Source: CAWVWD01 sp965662365 (GTDB taxonomy: Bacteria > Bacteroidota > Bacteroidia > Chitinophagales > Saprospiraceae). Taken from it: a stretch of DNA of 28,511 bases. A program made the translations under genes and the position numbers. Position 1 is the first letter of the stretch; every line of letters begins with the position of its first letter. Positions 1 to 8,411 of the stretch are shown one piece after another. A model generated the notes under the pieces. That model did no database searches. It was given only the letters and a program-made list of their open reading frames with translations, and was not told where the DNA came from. The stretch is from the NCBI GenBank assembly GCA_965662365.1, contig CBFIHR010000057.1, positions 1 through 28,511 on the forward strand, given 5' to 3'.

Positions 1-12
1 TGGTAAAAAAAC

Positions 13-45
13 AGAAAGGAGGCATTTTGAAAATGTCTCCTTTCT
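13..45 (-). terminator. Intrinsic terminator downstream of rnpB
   Basis: The arms agaaaggag (13-21) and ctcctttct (37-45) pair perfectly, and inner pairs extend the stem. Read on the minus strand, the hairpin is followed by a run of seven T (complement of positions 5-11). It lies about 30 bases past the rnpB 3' end, so it most likely ends that transcript. Confidence 0.75.
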
Positions 46-74
46 AATTAAGTATAAAAAACCAGCATTAAGAG

Positions 75-470
75 CCAGAAAACCATTACAAACCGATAAG
101 CCGAATTCTGTCATTGACCGGAGTCAAGTTCTACCATTTATCTACGATATTTGTCACCAAATACCTGTATCTGCCTACCCTTTGACATCAAGCGAGCAAC
201 TTTCAAGCGTCAATATACATGGCATTTCAACTCGCAAGGTTTACCCACTTTGACTGTTACCAACCAAAGTCGTGAGCTCTTACCTCACGTTTTCACCCTT
301 ATCCCGAGGACTCGGGACGGTTATTTTCTGCGGCACTTGCTGGCCTTCATCCCGATTACTCGGGGCGAAGTCCCTCCCGTTAGGAGGTGCGATGCTCTAT
401 GTTGTTCGGACTTTCCTCACGTTTGACCTTCGTCAAACCTGCGGTAGAATAGTTTGTAATGGTTTTCTGG
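75..470 (-). ncRNA. rnpB: RNase P RNA (bacterial type A-like)
   Basis: This is the catalytic RNA of RNase P, which cleaves the 5' leader from tRNA precursors. On the minus strand the universal 5' core gaggaaagtccgaac (about 403-417) and the 3' core acagaattcggcttatc (about 95-111) are present. So are the internal signatures gaggtaagagctcacg, ggtaacagt and gggtaggcag, in the order seen in E. coli M1 RNA. Helix P1 is a perfect 19-bp pairing of 452-470 with 75-93, which fixes both ends; the mature length would be about 396 nt. Two peripheral hairpins, at the positions of P9 and P12 in E. coli, are built from CCCGA...TCGGG palindromes (351-365 and 303-316), a motif that recurs in spacers of this window. 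The gene is divergent from sdhCAB and has its own terminator. Open reading frames across this stretch are not genes. Confidence 0.96.
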
Positions 471-492
471 CTGCTGAATCTTTATTTTTCTA

Positions 493-522
493 CAACCGTA
501 CTTTTTGCAAATATCTATCAAA
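493..522 (-). promoter_or_regulatory. Candidate rnpB promoter (Bacteroidota type)
   Basis: On the minus strand TTTG (complement of 519-522) is followed after 18 bases by TACGGTTG (complement of 493-500). This is close to the Bacteroidota consensus TTTG-N19-TAnnTTTG. Transcription would start about 15 bases before the P1 helix of rnpB. The call is motif-based only. Confidence 0.35.
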
Positions 523-727
523 TTTGTAGAAAGTAGTTGATTTTTATCATTTATTTCGTTTTTGTTAATTTTATTAACGTTTCGTGTATTACCTTTGTCT
601 GAGTATTGTAATGAAATTTTGGCAAAAATAGGAACAATTGAAACAGTAAGAAAAAATAGAATAGTTCTAAATAATCAAATTTTCAATACAGTTATTAATC
701 ATTTTTAGAAATATATAGTTTTCTATA

Positions 728-735
728 TACATTTG
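728..735 (+). promoter_or_regulatory. Candidate sdhCAB -7 promoter element
   Basis: TACATTTG matches the Bacteroidota -7 consensus TAnnTTTG exactly. A T-rich tract at about 702-706 sits where the -33 element is expected, but it lacks the G. Transcription would start near 742 and leave a leader of roughly 57 bases before sdhC. Confidence 0.4.
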
Positions 736-798
736 TATATCGAAACTAATAGGAAACTTTAAGTAATTTAAAATCACTACACTTTTAATTTAAGTATT

Positions 799-1485
799 AT
801 GAATTGGATAATCGACTATTTTACTTCTTCGCTCGGGCGAAAAATCGTAATGTCGCTTACAGGTTTGTTTTTATGTCTTTTCCTTGTGATTCACCTTATT
901 GGTAATACACAGTTGTTTATGGATGATGGCGGAATGGCATTTAATACCTACGCCTACAAGATGGCACACAATCCGTTGATTCAAATCGCAGGTTGGATAA
1001 CGAAAATTGCTATTTTATTACATGCGATTCAAGGGTTGTTGCTTTGGGCAAAGAACCGTAAAGCGAAAGGTGCTAAGTACGCAGTTGGTAATGGAAAAAG
1101 TTCAACTTGGGCTTCTCGTAACATGGCATTTTTAGGAACTGTTTTATTAGTATTCATTATTGTTCATTTAGGAAATTTTTGGGTAAAAGCTAAGTTTCTA
1201 TCAGGAGAACTAAATTCATTTACATTAGCGGATGGAACGGAAACTGAAAATCTTTATGAATTAGTATCTATAACATTTGAACAATCTTGGTTAGTTGGAC
1301 TTTATGTAGCTGGAATGGCTGCTTTAGCTTATCATATGTATCATGGTTTCCAAAGTGGATTCCAAACATTAGGAATTAACCATAAAAAATATACACCGTT
1401 AATTAAGTGGATAGGAATTGCTGTCTTTGCGATATTGATTCCATTCTTATACGCAGCAATGCCTGTATTTTTCTTTTTACAATAA
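799..1485 (+). CDS. sdhC: Succinate dehydrogenase cytochrome b subunit
   Basis: This is the membrane anchor of complex II (type-B succinate:quinone oxidoreductase), which passes electrons from the iron-sulfur subunit through two b hemes to menaquinone. The 228-aa protein has about five hydrophobic helices (approximately 15-36, 61-85, 108-130, 160-183 and 201-226). Histidines inside or at the edges of these (His32, His75, His123, His179/His182) are candidate axial heme ligands. Length and layout fit the b558 family of Bacteroidota and Firmicutes, which uses one cytochrome instead of separate SdhC and SdhD. It is the first gene of sdhCAB, with sdhA starting 67 bases downstream. The ATG has no Shine-Dalgarno site, as is usual in this phylum. 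Direction of catalysis (succinate oxidation or fumarate reduction) cannot be told from sequence. Confidence 0.93.
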   Translation: MNWIIDYFTSSLGRKIVMSLTGLFLCLFLVIHLIGNTQLFMDDGGMAFNTYAYKMAHNPLIQIAGWITKIAILLHAIQGLLLWAKNRKAKGAKYAVGNGKSSTWASRNMAFLGTVLLVFIIVHLGNFWVKAKFLSGELNSFTLADGTETENLYELVSITFEQSWLVGLYVAGMAALAYHMYHGFQSGFQTLGINHKKYTPLIKWIGIAVFAILIPFLYAAMPVFFFLQ

Positions 1486-1552
1486 TTAGGATTAAAGGAG
1501 TTTTGATTACAAATGTATTTGATTAAAATTTCTGAAATCTAAAAAAATAATT

Positions 1553-3475
1553 ATGTCAAATTTCACTTCAAAAATTCCAGAAGGTCCTTTAGCGGATAAA
1601 TGGACAAATTATAAGTCGAGTGTACCTTTAGTTGCACCTAACAATAAACGTCGTCTTGAAATTATTGTAGTTGGAACTGGTCTTGCAGGTGCTTCTGCTG
1701 CTGCAACTTTAGGAGAATTGGGGTACAATGTAAAAGTGTTTACATTCCATGATTCTCCTCGTCGTGCGCACAGTATTGCGGCACAAGGTGGTATCAATGC
1801 TGCCAAGAATTATCAAAATGATGGTGACTCTGTTTATCGTTTATTTTATGATACGATTAAGGGTGGAGATTATCGTTCTCGTGAAGGTAATGTGCATCGT
1901 TTAGCGGAAGCGAGTAGAGATATCATTGATCAATGTGTGGCTCAAGGTGTTCCTTTTGCTCGTGAATATGGTGGCTTGTTAGCCAATCGTTCATTCGGTG
2001 GAGTTCAGGTTTCTCGTACCTTTTATGCAAGAGGTCAAACGGGACAACAATTATTAATTGGTGCTTATCAAGCATTATCTCGTCAGATTTCACAAGGTTC
2101 TTGTGAAATGTATAACCGTCACGAAATGTTAGATTTAGTGACTGTTGACGGTAAAGCTCGTGGTATTATTGCTCGTAATTTGTTGACAGGAAGTTTGGAG
2201 CGTTTCGCTGCTCACGCTGTCGTTTTAGCAACAGGTGGACACGGAAACGTATTTTACTTATCAACAAATGCAATGGGGTCTAACGTGACCGCAGCCTGGA
2301 GAGCACACCGTAGAGGTGCTTATATGGCAAATCCTTCATTTTGCCAAATTCACCCGACTTGTATTCCGGTTTCAGGTGATTATCAATCGAAATTAACGTT
2401 GATGTCGGAGTCATTGAGAAATGACGGTCGTGTTTGGGTACCGAAAAAGAAAGAGGATAGATTAAAAGATCCTTTGCAAATCAAAGAAGAAGATCGAGAC
2501 TACTACTTAGAACGTATTTATCCAGCATTCGGTAACTTAGTCCCTCGTGACGTTGCCTCTCGTGCTGCAAAATATGTTTGTGATGAAGGTAGAGGAGTAA
2601 ATGAAAGCGGTTTAGCGGTTTATTTAGATTTCTCTGATGCTATCAATCGTTTGGGAGAAGATATCGTTCGGGAGCGTTATGGTAACTTATTCGAAATGTA
2701 CGAGAAAATCACAGGCGAAAATCCATATAAAACACCAATGAAAATTTATCCAGCAATCCACTATGTAATGGGTGGACTTTGGGTAGATTATAACTTAGAA
2801 ACTTCAGTTCCTGGTTTATTCGCTTTGGGTGAGTGTAACTTCTCTGATCATGGTGCGAATCGTTTAGGTGCTTCGGCATTGATGCAAGGGTTGGCAGATG
2901 GTTATTTTGTTATACCTTACACAATTGGTACATTCTTATCAAAAGAGATTCGTACTCCGAAATTCTCAACGGATTTACCAGAATTTGCGGCTGTCGAAAA
3001 TGATGTCAAAGAACGCATTCATAAATTGACTTCTGTCAATGGTAATCAGTCGGTTGAGTCCTTCCACCGTCGTTTAGGAAAAATCATGTGGGATTATTGC
3101 GGTATGTCCCGTAATGGCGAGGGCTTAAAGAAAGCACGTAAGATGATTCAAGAGTTACGCAATGAGTTTTGGTCAGATGTATATGTACCAGGTTCAGCGG
3201 ATGAGTTTAATCCTGAGTTTGAGAAGGCTTGGCGTGTAGCAGATTTCTTTGAGTTAGCTGAAGAAATGGTGATTGATGCCTTAGTGCGTGATGAGTCTTG
3301 TGGTGGTCACTTCCGTGAAGAACATCAAACAGAAACTGGTGAAGCTGTTCGTAATGATAAAGATTTCATGTTCGTTTCTGCTTGGGAGTTCAATGGTGTT
3401 GGCGAAGATCCAATTTTACATAAAGAAGAATTGGTGTACGAAAATATCGAAGTTAAGACGAGAAGTTATAAGTAA
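1553..3475 (+). CDS. sdhA: Succinate dehydrogenase/fumarate reductase flavoprotein subunit
   Basis: This is the catalytic subunit of complex II, oxidising succinate to fumarate with covalently bound FAD. The 640-aa protein opens with a dinucleotide-binding motif (GTGLAGASAA, residues 41-50). It carries the flavin-attachment motif RAHSIAAQGG, with His73 as the expected covalent site. The substrate-site segment HPTCIP and the family signature HGANRLGASALMQGLADGYF follow. The C-terminal capping and helical regions are complete. The start is set by an A-rich leader just before the ATG at 1553. It sits between sdhC and sdhB in one operon. A perfect 15-bp hairpin separates it from sdhB and may adjust the relative expression of the two. 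Confidence 0.97.
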   Translation: MSNFTSKIPEGPLADKWTNYKSSVPLVAPNNKRRLEIIVVGTGLAGASAAATLGELGYNVKVFTFHDSPRRAHSIAAQGGINAAKNYQNDGDSVYRLFYDTIKGGDYRSREGNVHRLAEASRDIIDQCVAQGVPFAREYGGLLANRSFGGVQVSRTFYARGQTGQQLLIGAYQALSRQISQGSCEMYNRHEMLDLVTVDGKARGIIARNLLTGSLERFAAHAVVLATGGHGNVFYLSTNAMGSNVTAAWRAHRRGAYMANPSFCQIHPTCIPVSGDYQSKLTLMSESLRNDGRVWVPKKKEDRLKDPLQIKEEDRDYYLERIYPAFGNLVPRDVASRAAKYVCDEGRGVNESGLAVYLDFSDAINRLGEDIVRERYGNLFEMYEKITGENPYKTPMKIYPAIHYVMGGLWVDYNLETSVPGLFALGECNFSDHGANRLGASALMQGLADGYFVIPYTIGTFLSKEIRTPKFSTDLPEFAAVENDVKERIHKLTSVNGNQSVESFHRRLGKIMWDYCGMSRNGEGLKKARKMIQELRNEFWSDVYVPGSADEFNPEFEKAWRVADFFELAEEMVIDALVRDESCGGHFREEHQTETGEAVRNDKDFMFVSAWEFNGVGEDPILHKEELVYENIEVKTRSYK

Positions 3476-3486
3476 TAAAAACGTCA

Positions 3487-3519
3487 AGGCATCGGACGCT
3501 TTGAAAGCGTCCGATGCCT
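3487..3519. repeat. Perfect 15-bp hairpin between sdhA and sdhB
   Basis: The arms aggcatcggacgctt (3487-3501) and aagcgtccgatgcct (3505-3519) are exact complements around a 3-base loop. The hairpin begins 12 bases after the sdhA stop and ends 19 bases before the sdhB start. It is more GC-rich than the surroundings and lacks a T-run on the plus strand, so it is not a normal terminator. It could be an mRNA-stabilising or partial-attenuation element, or a REP-like palindrome. Confidence 0.7.
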
Positions 3520-3538
3520 ACAACACAATTCAAAAAAA

Positions 3539-4291
3539 ATGAAAATTACATTAAAAGTCTGGAGACAGAAAAATAATAAAGCTAAAGGGCATTTTGAAAC
3601 ATATCAATTAGATAATGTTTCTACACATATGTCTTTCTTAGAAATGTTTGACGTGCTGAATGAGCAGTTGATCAGCGAAAAGAAAGATCCTGTTTCATTC
3701 GATCATGATTGTCGTGAAGGGATTTGTGGAACTTGTAACATGGTGATTGATGGTCAGCCTCATGGGCCAATGAATCAGACAACGACTTGTCAATTACACA
3801 TGCGTTCATTTAACGATGGTGATACGATTACCGTTGAGCCGTTCCGTGCAGCCGCATTTCCATTGATCAAAGATTTAGTAGTAGACAGAAGTTCATTTGA
3901 TAAAATCATTCAATCAGGTGGTTATGTGTCTGTGAATACTGGTCAAGCACAAGATGGAAACGCTATTCCGATTGAAAAATCTCAAGCGTCAGATGCTTTT
4001 GATGCCGCAGCTTGTATTGGTTGTGGTGCTTGTGTTGCGGCTTGTCCAAATGGCTCTGCAATGTTGTTCACATCGGCTAAAGTATCACATTTAGCATTAT
4101 TGCCTCAAGGTCAAATTGAGAAAGAAAAACGTGTTTACAACATGGTAAAAACAATGGACGAAGAAGGTTTCGGAAACTGTTCAAATGTTGGAGCTTGCGA
4201 GGCAGAATGTCCAAAAGGTATTTCTTTAGAGAACATTGCTCGTATGAATCGTGAATATACTTTTGCAGTTTTGGGTTCTGATAAGGTTTAA
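3539..4291 (+). CDS. sdhB: Succinate dehydrogenase iron-sulfur subunit
   Basis: This is the electron-transfer subunit of complex II, linking FAD in SdhA to heme b in SdhC. The 250-aa protein has an N-terminal [2Fe-2S] ferredoxin-type motif (CREGICGTC, near residues 60-68, with a further Cys near residue 84). The C-terminal domain has two cysteine clusters, CIGCGACVAACP and CSNVGACEAECPKG. They fit the [4Fe-4S] and [3Fe-4S] centres of the family. It is the last gene of the operon and is followed by an intrinsic terminator at 4318-4350. The leader is A-rich (aattcaaaaaaaatg). Confidence 0.96.
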   Translation: MKITLKVWRQKNNKAKGHFETYQLDNVSTHMSFLEMFDVLNEQLISEKKDPVSFDHDCREGICGTCNMVIDGQPHGPMNQTTTCQLHMRSFNDGDTITVEPFRAAAFPLIKDLVVDRSSFDKIIQSGGYVSVNTGQAQDGNAIPIEKSQASDAFDAAACIGCGACVAACPNGSAMLFTSAKVSHLALLPQGQIEKEKRVYNMVKTMDEEGFGNCSNVGACEAECPKGISLENIARMNREYTFAVLGSDKV

Positions 4292-4317
4292 AACTGAGGT
4301 AGAATAAATATTTATGG

Positions 4318-4350
4318 AGAGTCAAAGATTTATTCTTTGACTCTTTTTTT
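4318..4350 (+). terminator. Intrinsic terminator of the sdhCAB operon
   Basis: The arms agagtcaaaga (4318-4328) and tctttgactct (4334-4344) are perfect complements with a 5-base loop. A run of seven T ends at 4350. It is 26 bases after the sdhB stop. Confidence 0.88.
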
Positions 4351-4371
4351 ATGTTTCAACCTGTCTTAATC

Positions 4372-4806
4372 TTAAGGTTGCTTGTTATTAATCTGAAACG
4401 TTGAAGCTATAAATACACCGATATAAATACCAAATAAAGTTTCTAAAACGATGATAATATTCATTAAAACTTCAAAATCTATAGCATTGAATAAAGCATA
4501 AATTGACGTAATAATCACTAATATTGTGATGTGTCCAAAAATAATTAGAAAGGAAGAATTAGCAAAAAGTAAAGTTGCTTGTTTCGTATCTTTCTTATCG
4601 TTTTGGATATTCCGATTGACGATGACATATCGGATTAAGGCAGTTAGGTAAACGGCTTTAATCGGTACTAATATTTTAAGCAATTGAGCGAACTCACTGT
4701 TTGTAAAACCTTTTAATAAGTAATAAATAACAATTAGAAAGGCAAAGCCGATATTGGTAATCAGAATAAATCTACCCAAGCGATTTTTTAGAATGGATTC
4801 TTTCAT
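4372..4806 (-). CDS. Small membrane protein of unknown function
   Basis: I do not recognise a family. From the ATG at 4806 the protein is about 144 aa and strongly hydrophobic. It has about four membrane segments separated by short basic loops (for example RYVIVNRNIQNDKKDTKQ), which suggests an inner-membrane protein. The frame stays open upstream to an ATG at 4878, but the extra 24 residues are encoded by spacer-like repeat sequence (ataattgataattatt), so the inner start is preferred. It lies 11-84 bases downstream of the gene ending at 4890, depending on the start, and on the same strand, so co-transcription is likely. Confidence 0.6.
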   Translation of the reverse strand: MKESILKNRLGRFILITNIGFAFLIVIYYLLKGFTNSEFAQLLKILVPIKAVYLTALIRYVIVNRNIQNDKKDTKQATLLFANSSFLIIFGHITILVIITSIYALFNAIDFEVLMNIIIVLETLFGIYIGVFIASTFQINNKQP

Positions 4807-4889
4807 TGTTAGACAGTTTTTGATGGAGAACTGAACTGATAACGGAGAATTAATAATTATCAATTGTCTATTATCCATTTTCCATAGGA

Positions 4890-5792
4890 TTAGTTTTTGA
4901 TCGGTGTAGCTGTTGCTATGTCAATAATCATTTTTCGGACTTTTTTATCATACCGGTTGATATATTCTGGATAATCGCCATACATATCAATATAAGCCGA
5001 ACGACGAGGAGCGATAAAAATGCCTGAGCCGTACTTTGCTCTAAAGTTATAGACAATTTCTATATGTTGGTTTCTTTCCTGAATAAAAACGTCAATGATG
5101 ATCAATTCGAAATAGCCAATAGTGAAGTCATTTAAGACTTCTTTAGAAATATTTGTGACCTCTATCGAAAACTCATTATTCATTTCTAAGACGTTGATAA
5201 CAGCATCCCGCCCAAACCACTGTTCCTTTGATTTATAATGTCCTACAAAGTGATTAATAATTTGTTGTTTCAGTATTTTAATATCTTTTTTTGATTTATT
5301 TTTAGCAATGATAGGAGCGGAGGAAAAAGCCGCCATTTCTACAATCGGATGATCGCCATTGCCCTTTATTACAACGTCTAAAGGCAGCATATCACTATCT
5401 TTGAACACACCATCTTCATAAAATATAAAGGTAGCATCTGTTTCGGATTCATTGAGCGAAGTGATCTGAATCGCTATTGAATCTAATGGTAATTCAAACA
5501 GAAAGTGCATTTGATGTAGAAACTGCTCACCAATGTGTCTATTGGTAAATTTATAATAAGATGACCGTAATGAAATCCAATCAAAACGAGAATCAGTCGT
5601 TAATTTGAGTATTATTGTACCGTCCTGGTTAGTGAAGCCATTTGTATGAAGTTGTTGTACTGATGCATCATATAACCAGTTCTGAAAGTTCTCCGTTGCA
5701 GCAGTAAAAAAAATAGAGTCTGCTTGCGTGTATTGTGCGTGACTTGTGATACGACCGAGCAACAAGCCAATTATTAAGATGGTAATCCTCAT
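4890..5792 (-). CDS. Exported protein of unknown function
   Basis: The 300-aa product starts with a typical signal peptide: a short basic N-terminus, a hydrophobic stretch ILIIGLLLG and a likely cleavage after SHA in ITSHAQY. There is no lipobox Cys. The rest is a soluble mix of predicted strands and helices with no membrane segment and no motif I can name. The last third (YFELIIIDVFIQERNQHIEIVYNF) looks beta-rich. It is probably periplasmic. It is followed on the same strand by a small membrane protein gene, and the two may form a pair. Confidence 0.65.
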   Translation of the reverse strand: MRITILIIGLLLGRITSHAQYTQADSIFFTAATENFQNWLYDASVQQLHTNGFTNQDGTIILKLTTDSRFDWISLRSSYYKFTNRHIGEQFLHQMHFLFELPLDSIAIQITSLNESETDATFIFYEDGVFKDSDMLPLDVVIKGNGDHPIVEMAAFSSAPIIAKNKSKKDIKILKQQIINHFVGHYKSKEQWFGRDAVINVLEMNNEFSIEVTNISKEVLNDFTIGYFELIIIDVFIQERNQHIEIVYNFRAKYGSGIFIAPRRSAYIDMYGDYPEYINRYDKKVRKMIIDIATATPIKN

Positions 5793-6120
5793 GGTGTATA
5801 GTTTTGTCGGTTATTAATCAGGTGAAACGATCAATTGTTATAGAGTATAATTAGTAGAACAGTTGACGTCATTTTTTATATGAAATAATAGCACATAAAC
5901 TTTTCCAATTTTACATTTATTCGATTTTTTTGAAAAACAGTATTAGTTCTTTCCTAAAGTCCGCACTGTGTTTATAATTAACATGATATAGTTACAAACA
6001 GCAGAACCTGCTTGATGTTTTGTGCGTACAAGTAGGTTATTGCATTGTTTCTTTAACGATTATCAAACTTTAATTAGTATGAAAAGTCCTTTTGCTAAAG
6101 CTATTTATTATAGAGATACA
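5793..6120. other. Intergenic region with no gene recognised
   Basis: The spacer lies between the exported-protein gene (start at 5792, minus) and the terminator at 6121-6165. It is AT-rich, with one slightly GC-richer patch at about 5995-6035 (gcagaacctgcttgatg). No convincing coding frame, tRNA or promoter of the TAnnTTTG type was found. The promoter of the gene at 4890-5792 should be here. Confidence 0.5.
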
Positions 6121-6165
6121 AAAAAAGTCGTTTTGTCTTCAATACGAAGACGAAACGACTTTTTT
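6121..6165 (-). terminator. Terminator of the TPR/PD40/OmpA-like gene
   Basis: Two 20-base arms (6121-6140 and 6146-6165) pair along their whole length with a single G-U wobble and a 5-base loop. A-runs on one side and T-runs on the other make it competent on both strands. The nearest gene reading into it ends at 6190 on the minus strand. Confidence 0.88.
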
Positions 6166-6189
6166 GATCATTAGACAATTTTCTATATT

Positions 6190-8397
6190 TTATTTTATCA
6201 TATTTTGTAAATCAGGAAAAAGACTCACGAATTTTTTAATATCCTCTTCTGTTTCTAAGCGTTCTCCATCTTTAAAAGCCACAATAAAAGCATCTGCGAA
6301 CCCTTTAGCGACCAGCTCTTGACGCAACTCTTCCGCTGTACGATAGCTTTTAACTAAACCGACGGTGTATTTCATTTCAGAGTTACTGGCTACTCGTTCA
6401 ATCATTGGGTCAGAGTATTCACTCAATACTTTATCGTCTAACATCGTATTAAGTGTTTTTACTTGCACTTTGTAAGATACACCTTTAACAATTTTTTTAT
6501 GAATTATATTCGCTCTTACCGCCATAGCGTCTATGATAGCAGGTTGTGAATATTCAATTAAAAGTGATGCAGTTTCAGGACGATAAACCGTGATTTCAAC
6601 TCGCTTATTCAAACGTTTTCCTCCTACGATAGCAGTTCCGTCAGCTTCACGAGATTTAGAAACGGGATAATTTGCTCCTAAGCCTTTTAGATAAATACGA
6701 TCAGCTGAAATACCTTGATCAATCATATAATCAGCGACATTTTCCGCATTTTTTAAAGAGAAAAATAAATTGAAATGTATGGCTGTACCATCATTATCAA
6801 TATGACTGGCCAATTCAACATTCAAACTTGGATGCTTTTTCATTAATTTAATCAACCTATTCAACTCCAGTAGGGAGTTCATTTCTAAAGTTTCACTTGC
6901 TCCAGACTCTGCGTAATAAAGCGGATCGAATTTGTGACGTTCCATCGTTGATTCATTGGTTGATACCTCATTAGGACGTGTTTCGGCGACTTCATTTTTT
7001 ACTACCTTATTAGATAACAATCCTGCATCTATTGCATATTGAAAAGCGATAGTATCCATAGGATTTTGTTGTTCTTGTCGAGTACGACGAAAATACGTCA
7101 CATATAAATCACGCATTCCGAAACCATCGGGACGAGCAGATGAAAAGAAGGCTCTTAAACCATCGTCGCTGATTTTAAAATAAGCATCGTCAGCAGCGGA
7201 GTTGATTGGCATACCTAAGTTAGCGGCTTTTGACCAATTATTGATTTGTTCATCAAATTTAACCATAAAAATATCATAGCCACCGATACTTTCTAAGTTG
7301 TTAGAGCTAAAATATAAGGTTTTACCATCAGCTGCTAAGAACGGAGAAACCTCATCATAAGGCGAATTGACTTCTGGCCCTAAGTTAGTAGGTGTCATCC
7401 ATTTTCCATCATCACCTTTTTTAGAAATATAAATATCTTTTCCGCCATAGCCACCTTTTCGATCACTCGAAATTAGCATTATATTATGATTAAAAAGGAA
7501 TACATCACCATCCCAATCGTAGGAATTAATAGGAGTAGAGAGTTTGAAACTTTTTGTTATGATCTTTTCTTTTTCAAAGAAATTATTGATGTAAATGTCA
7601 CCATAGTCGTAGTACATGTCCTTACTCTGTGACATATAAACCAACGCCCCATCTTTGCTGAAACCGTTTATAACATCGTGATAAACCGTGTTGTAGCGTT
7701 CTTCTAAAGGCGTTGTCATTGTCCATTCCCCTTTTGACAATCTCGATACATAGATGTCGCTTCTGTAATCTCCTTTCAAGGTATCTACTTTTCCTTCTTC
7801 ATCAAACATTCCACCGAGGTTACCATCACGAACAGATGAAAAATAGATGACATTGTCATAATTTGGAGCAAAAACTGGAGCAAAATCATCGTAAGCCGTA
7901 TTGATTTTGTCACCTAAATTCTCAACTAATCCGAGTCGATCTTTGTAGATAATTTTTCTGCCGACGGCACAACGTTTAATGTCATCTTTTACAAAGTAGC
8001 GTTGAGGATCATCTTCATCCAGAGTCGCTAAGTATTGCTTATAATACAAGATTGCATTATCAAAGTCATGTGATAAATGTTTGGTTTTTGCCATCAAGTG
8101 ATATATCTCGCCATCAACATTTTTTTGACTTAGCAAGAAATCAAAATATTCTTCTGCTTTCGCTGCTCGACCCGTTTCTAAGTAGCATTTTCCGATTTTT
8201 AATTTTGCATCGTTATCCGTTGGTTTGAAGGATTGATACTTTAGCAAATAGGGCAACGCTTTGAGGTATTTTTTATTCTCAAAATACATTTCACCTGTTT
8301 TTTCGTACCAACTTGCAGTTTTGGGTTTTTCCTTTTGGGCAAATGCCACGACTGTTACGATTGCCAAAAGGCAAGATAAAACTACTTTTTTCAACAT
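6190..8397 (-). CDS. Periplasmic TPR - PD40 propeller - OmpA-like - SPOR-like protein
   Basis: The 735-aa envelope protein has a signal peptide (residues 1-20, cleavage likely after AFA; no lipobox). TPR-type helical repeats follow at about 30-130. WD40-like (PD40) beta-propeller blades cover about 165-435, with repeated forms such as FAPVFAPNYDNVIYFSS and LYFSSNNLESIGGYDIF. An OmpA/MotB-like domain lies at about 503-606 (HPSLNVELASHIDNDG ... RLNKRVEI). A C-terminal part with SPOR-like character (YTVGLVKSYRTAEELRQELVAKGF) follows. Architectures of this kind include PorE of the type IX secretion system and related peptidoglycan-associated proteins. Two details differ: the OmpA motif reads SHID instead of GHTD and FSLKNA instead of LSxxRA, and a possible second peptidoglycan-binding module is fused behind it. 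A role in tethering envelope complexes to peptidoglycan is inferred. Confidence 0.82.
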   Translation of the reverse strand: MLKKVVLSCLLAIVTVVAFAQKEKPKTASWYEKTGEMYFENKKYLKALPYLLKYQSFKPTDNDAKLKIGKCYLETGRAAKAEEYFDFLLSQKNVDGEIYHLMAKTKHLSHDFDNAILYYKQYLATLDEDDPQRYFVKDDIKRCAVGRKIIYKDRLGLVENLGDKINTAYDDFAPVFAPNYDNVIYFSSVRDGNLGGMFDEEGKVDTLKGDYRSDIYVSRLSKGEWTMTTPLEERYNTVYHDVINGFSKDGALVYMSQSKDMYYDYGDIYINNFFEKEKIITKSFKLSTPINSYDWDGDVFLFNHNIMLISSDRKGGYGGKDIYISKKGDDGKWMTPTNLGPEVNSPYDEVSPFLAADGKTLYFSSNNLESIGGYDIFMVKFDEQINNWSKAANLGMPINSAADDAYFKISDDGLRAFFSSARPDGFGMRDLYVTYFRRTRQEQQNPMDTIAFQYAIDAGLLSNKVVKNEVAETRPNEVSTNESTMERHKFDPLYYAESGASETLEMNSLLELNRLIKLMKKHPSLNVELASHIDNDGTAIHFNLFFSLKNAENVADYMIDQGISADRIYLKGLGANYPVSKSREADGTAIVGGKRLNKRVEITVYRPETASLLIEYSQPAIIDAMAVRANIIHKKIVKGVSYKVQVKTLNTMLDDKVLSEYSDPMIERVASNSEMKYTVGLVKSYRTAEELRQELVAKGFADAFIVAFKDGERLETEEDIKKFVSLFPDLQNMIK

Positions 8398-8411
8398 CTT
8401 TTATTGTTTTT

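Larger units (their letters stand above)
481..798. other. Divergent rnpB/sdhC intergenic region
   Basis: This 318-base AT-rich spacer separates two divergently transcribed genes. It must hold both promoters, and one candidate is listed for each. No open frame with coding character, no terminator and no clear repeat was seen. Confidence 0.6.

Noticed and set aside
151..529. Two overlapping open frames of 91 and 85 codons near the window start
   Set aside because: They lie across the minus-strand RNase P RNA gene, whose core motifs and P1 helix are clear. No coding signal is needed to explain them.
1609..1806. Antisense frame within sdhA
   Set aside because: It is a shadow of the conserved FAD-binding region of sdhA, with no independent signal.
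5995..6035. Small RNA or riboswitch in the slightly GC-rich patch of the 5793-6120 spacer
   Set aside because: No stable paired structure, promoter or terminator adjacent to it was found by eye.
6092..6322. A 76-codon plus-strand frame
   Set aside because: It runs through the terminator at 6121-6165 and into the antisense of the TPR/PD40 gene; it has no homology that I recognise.
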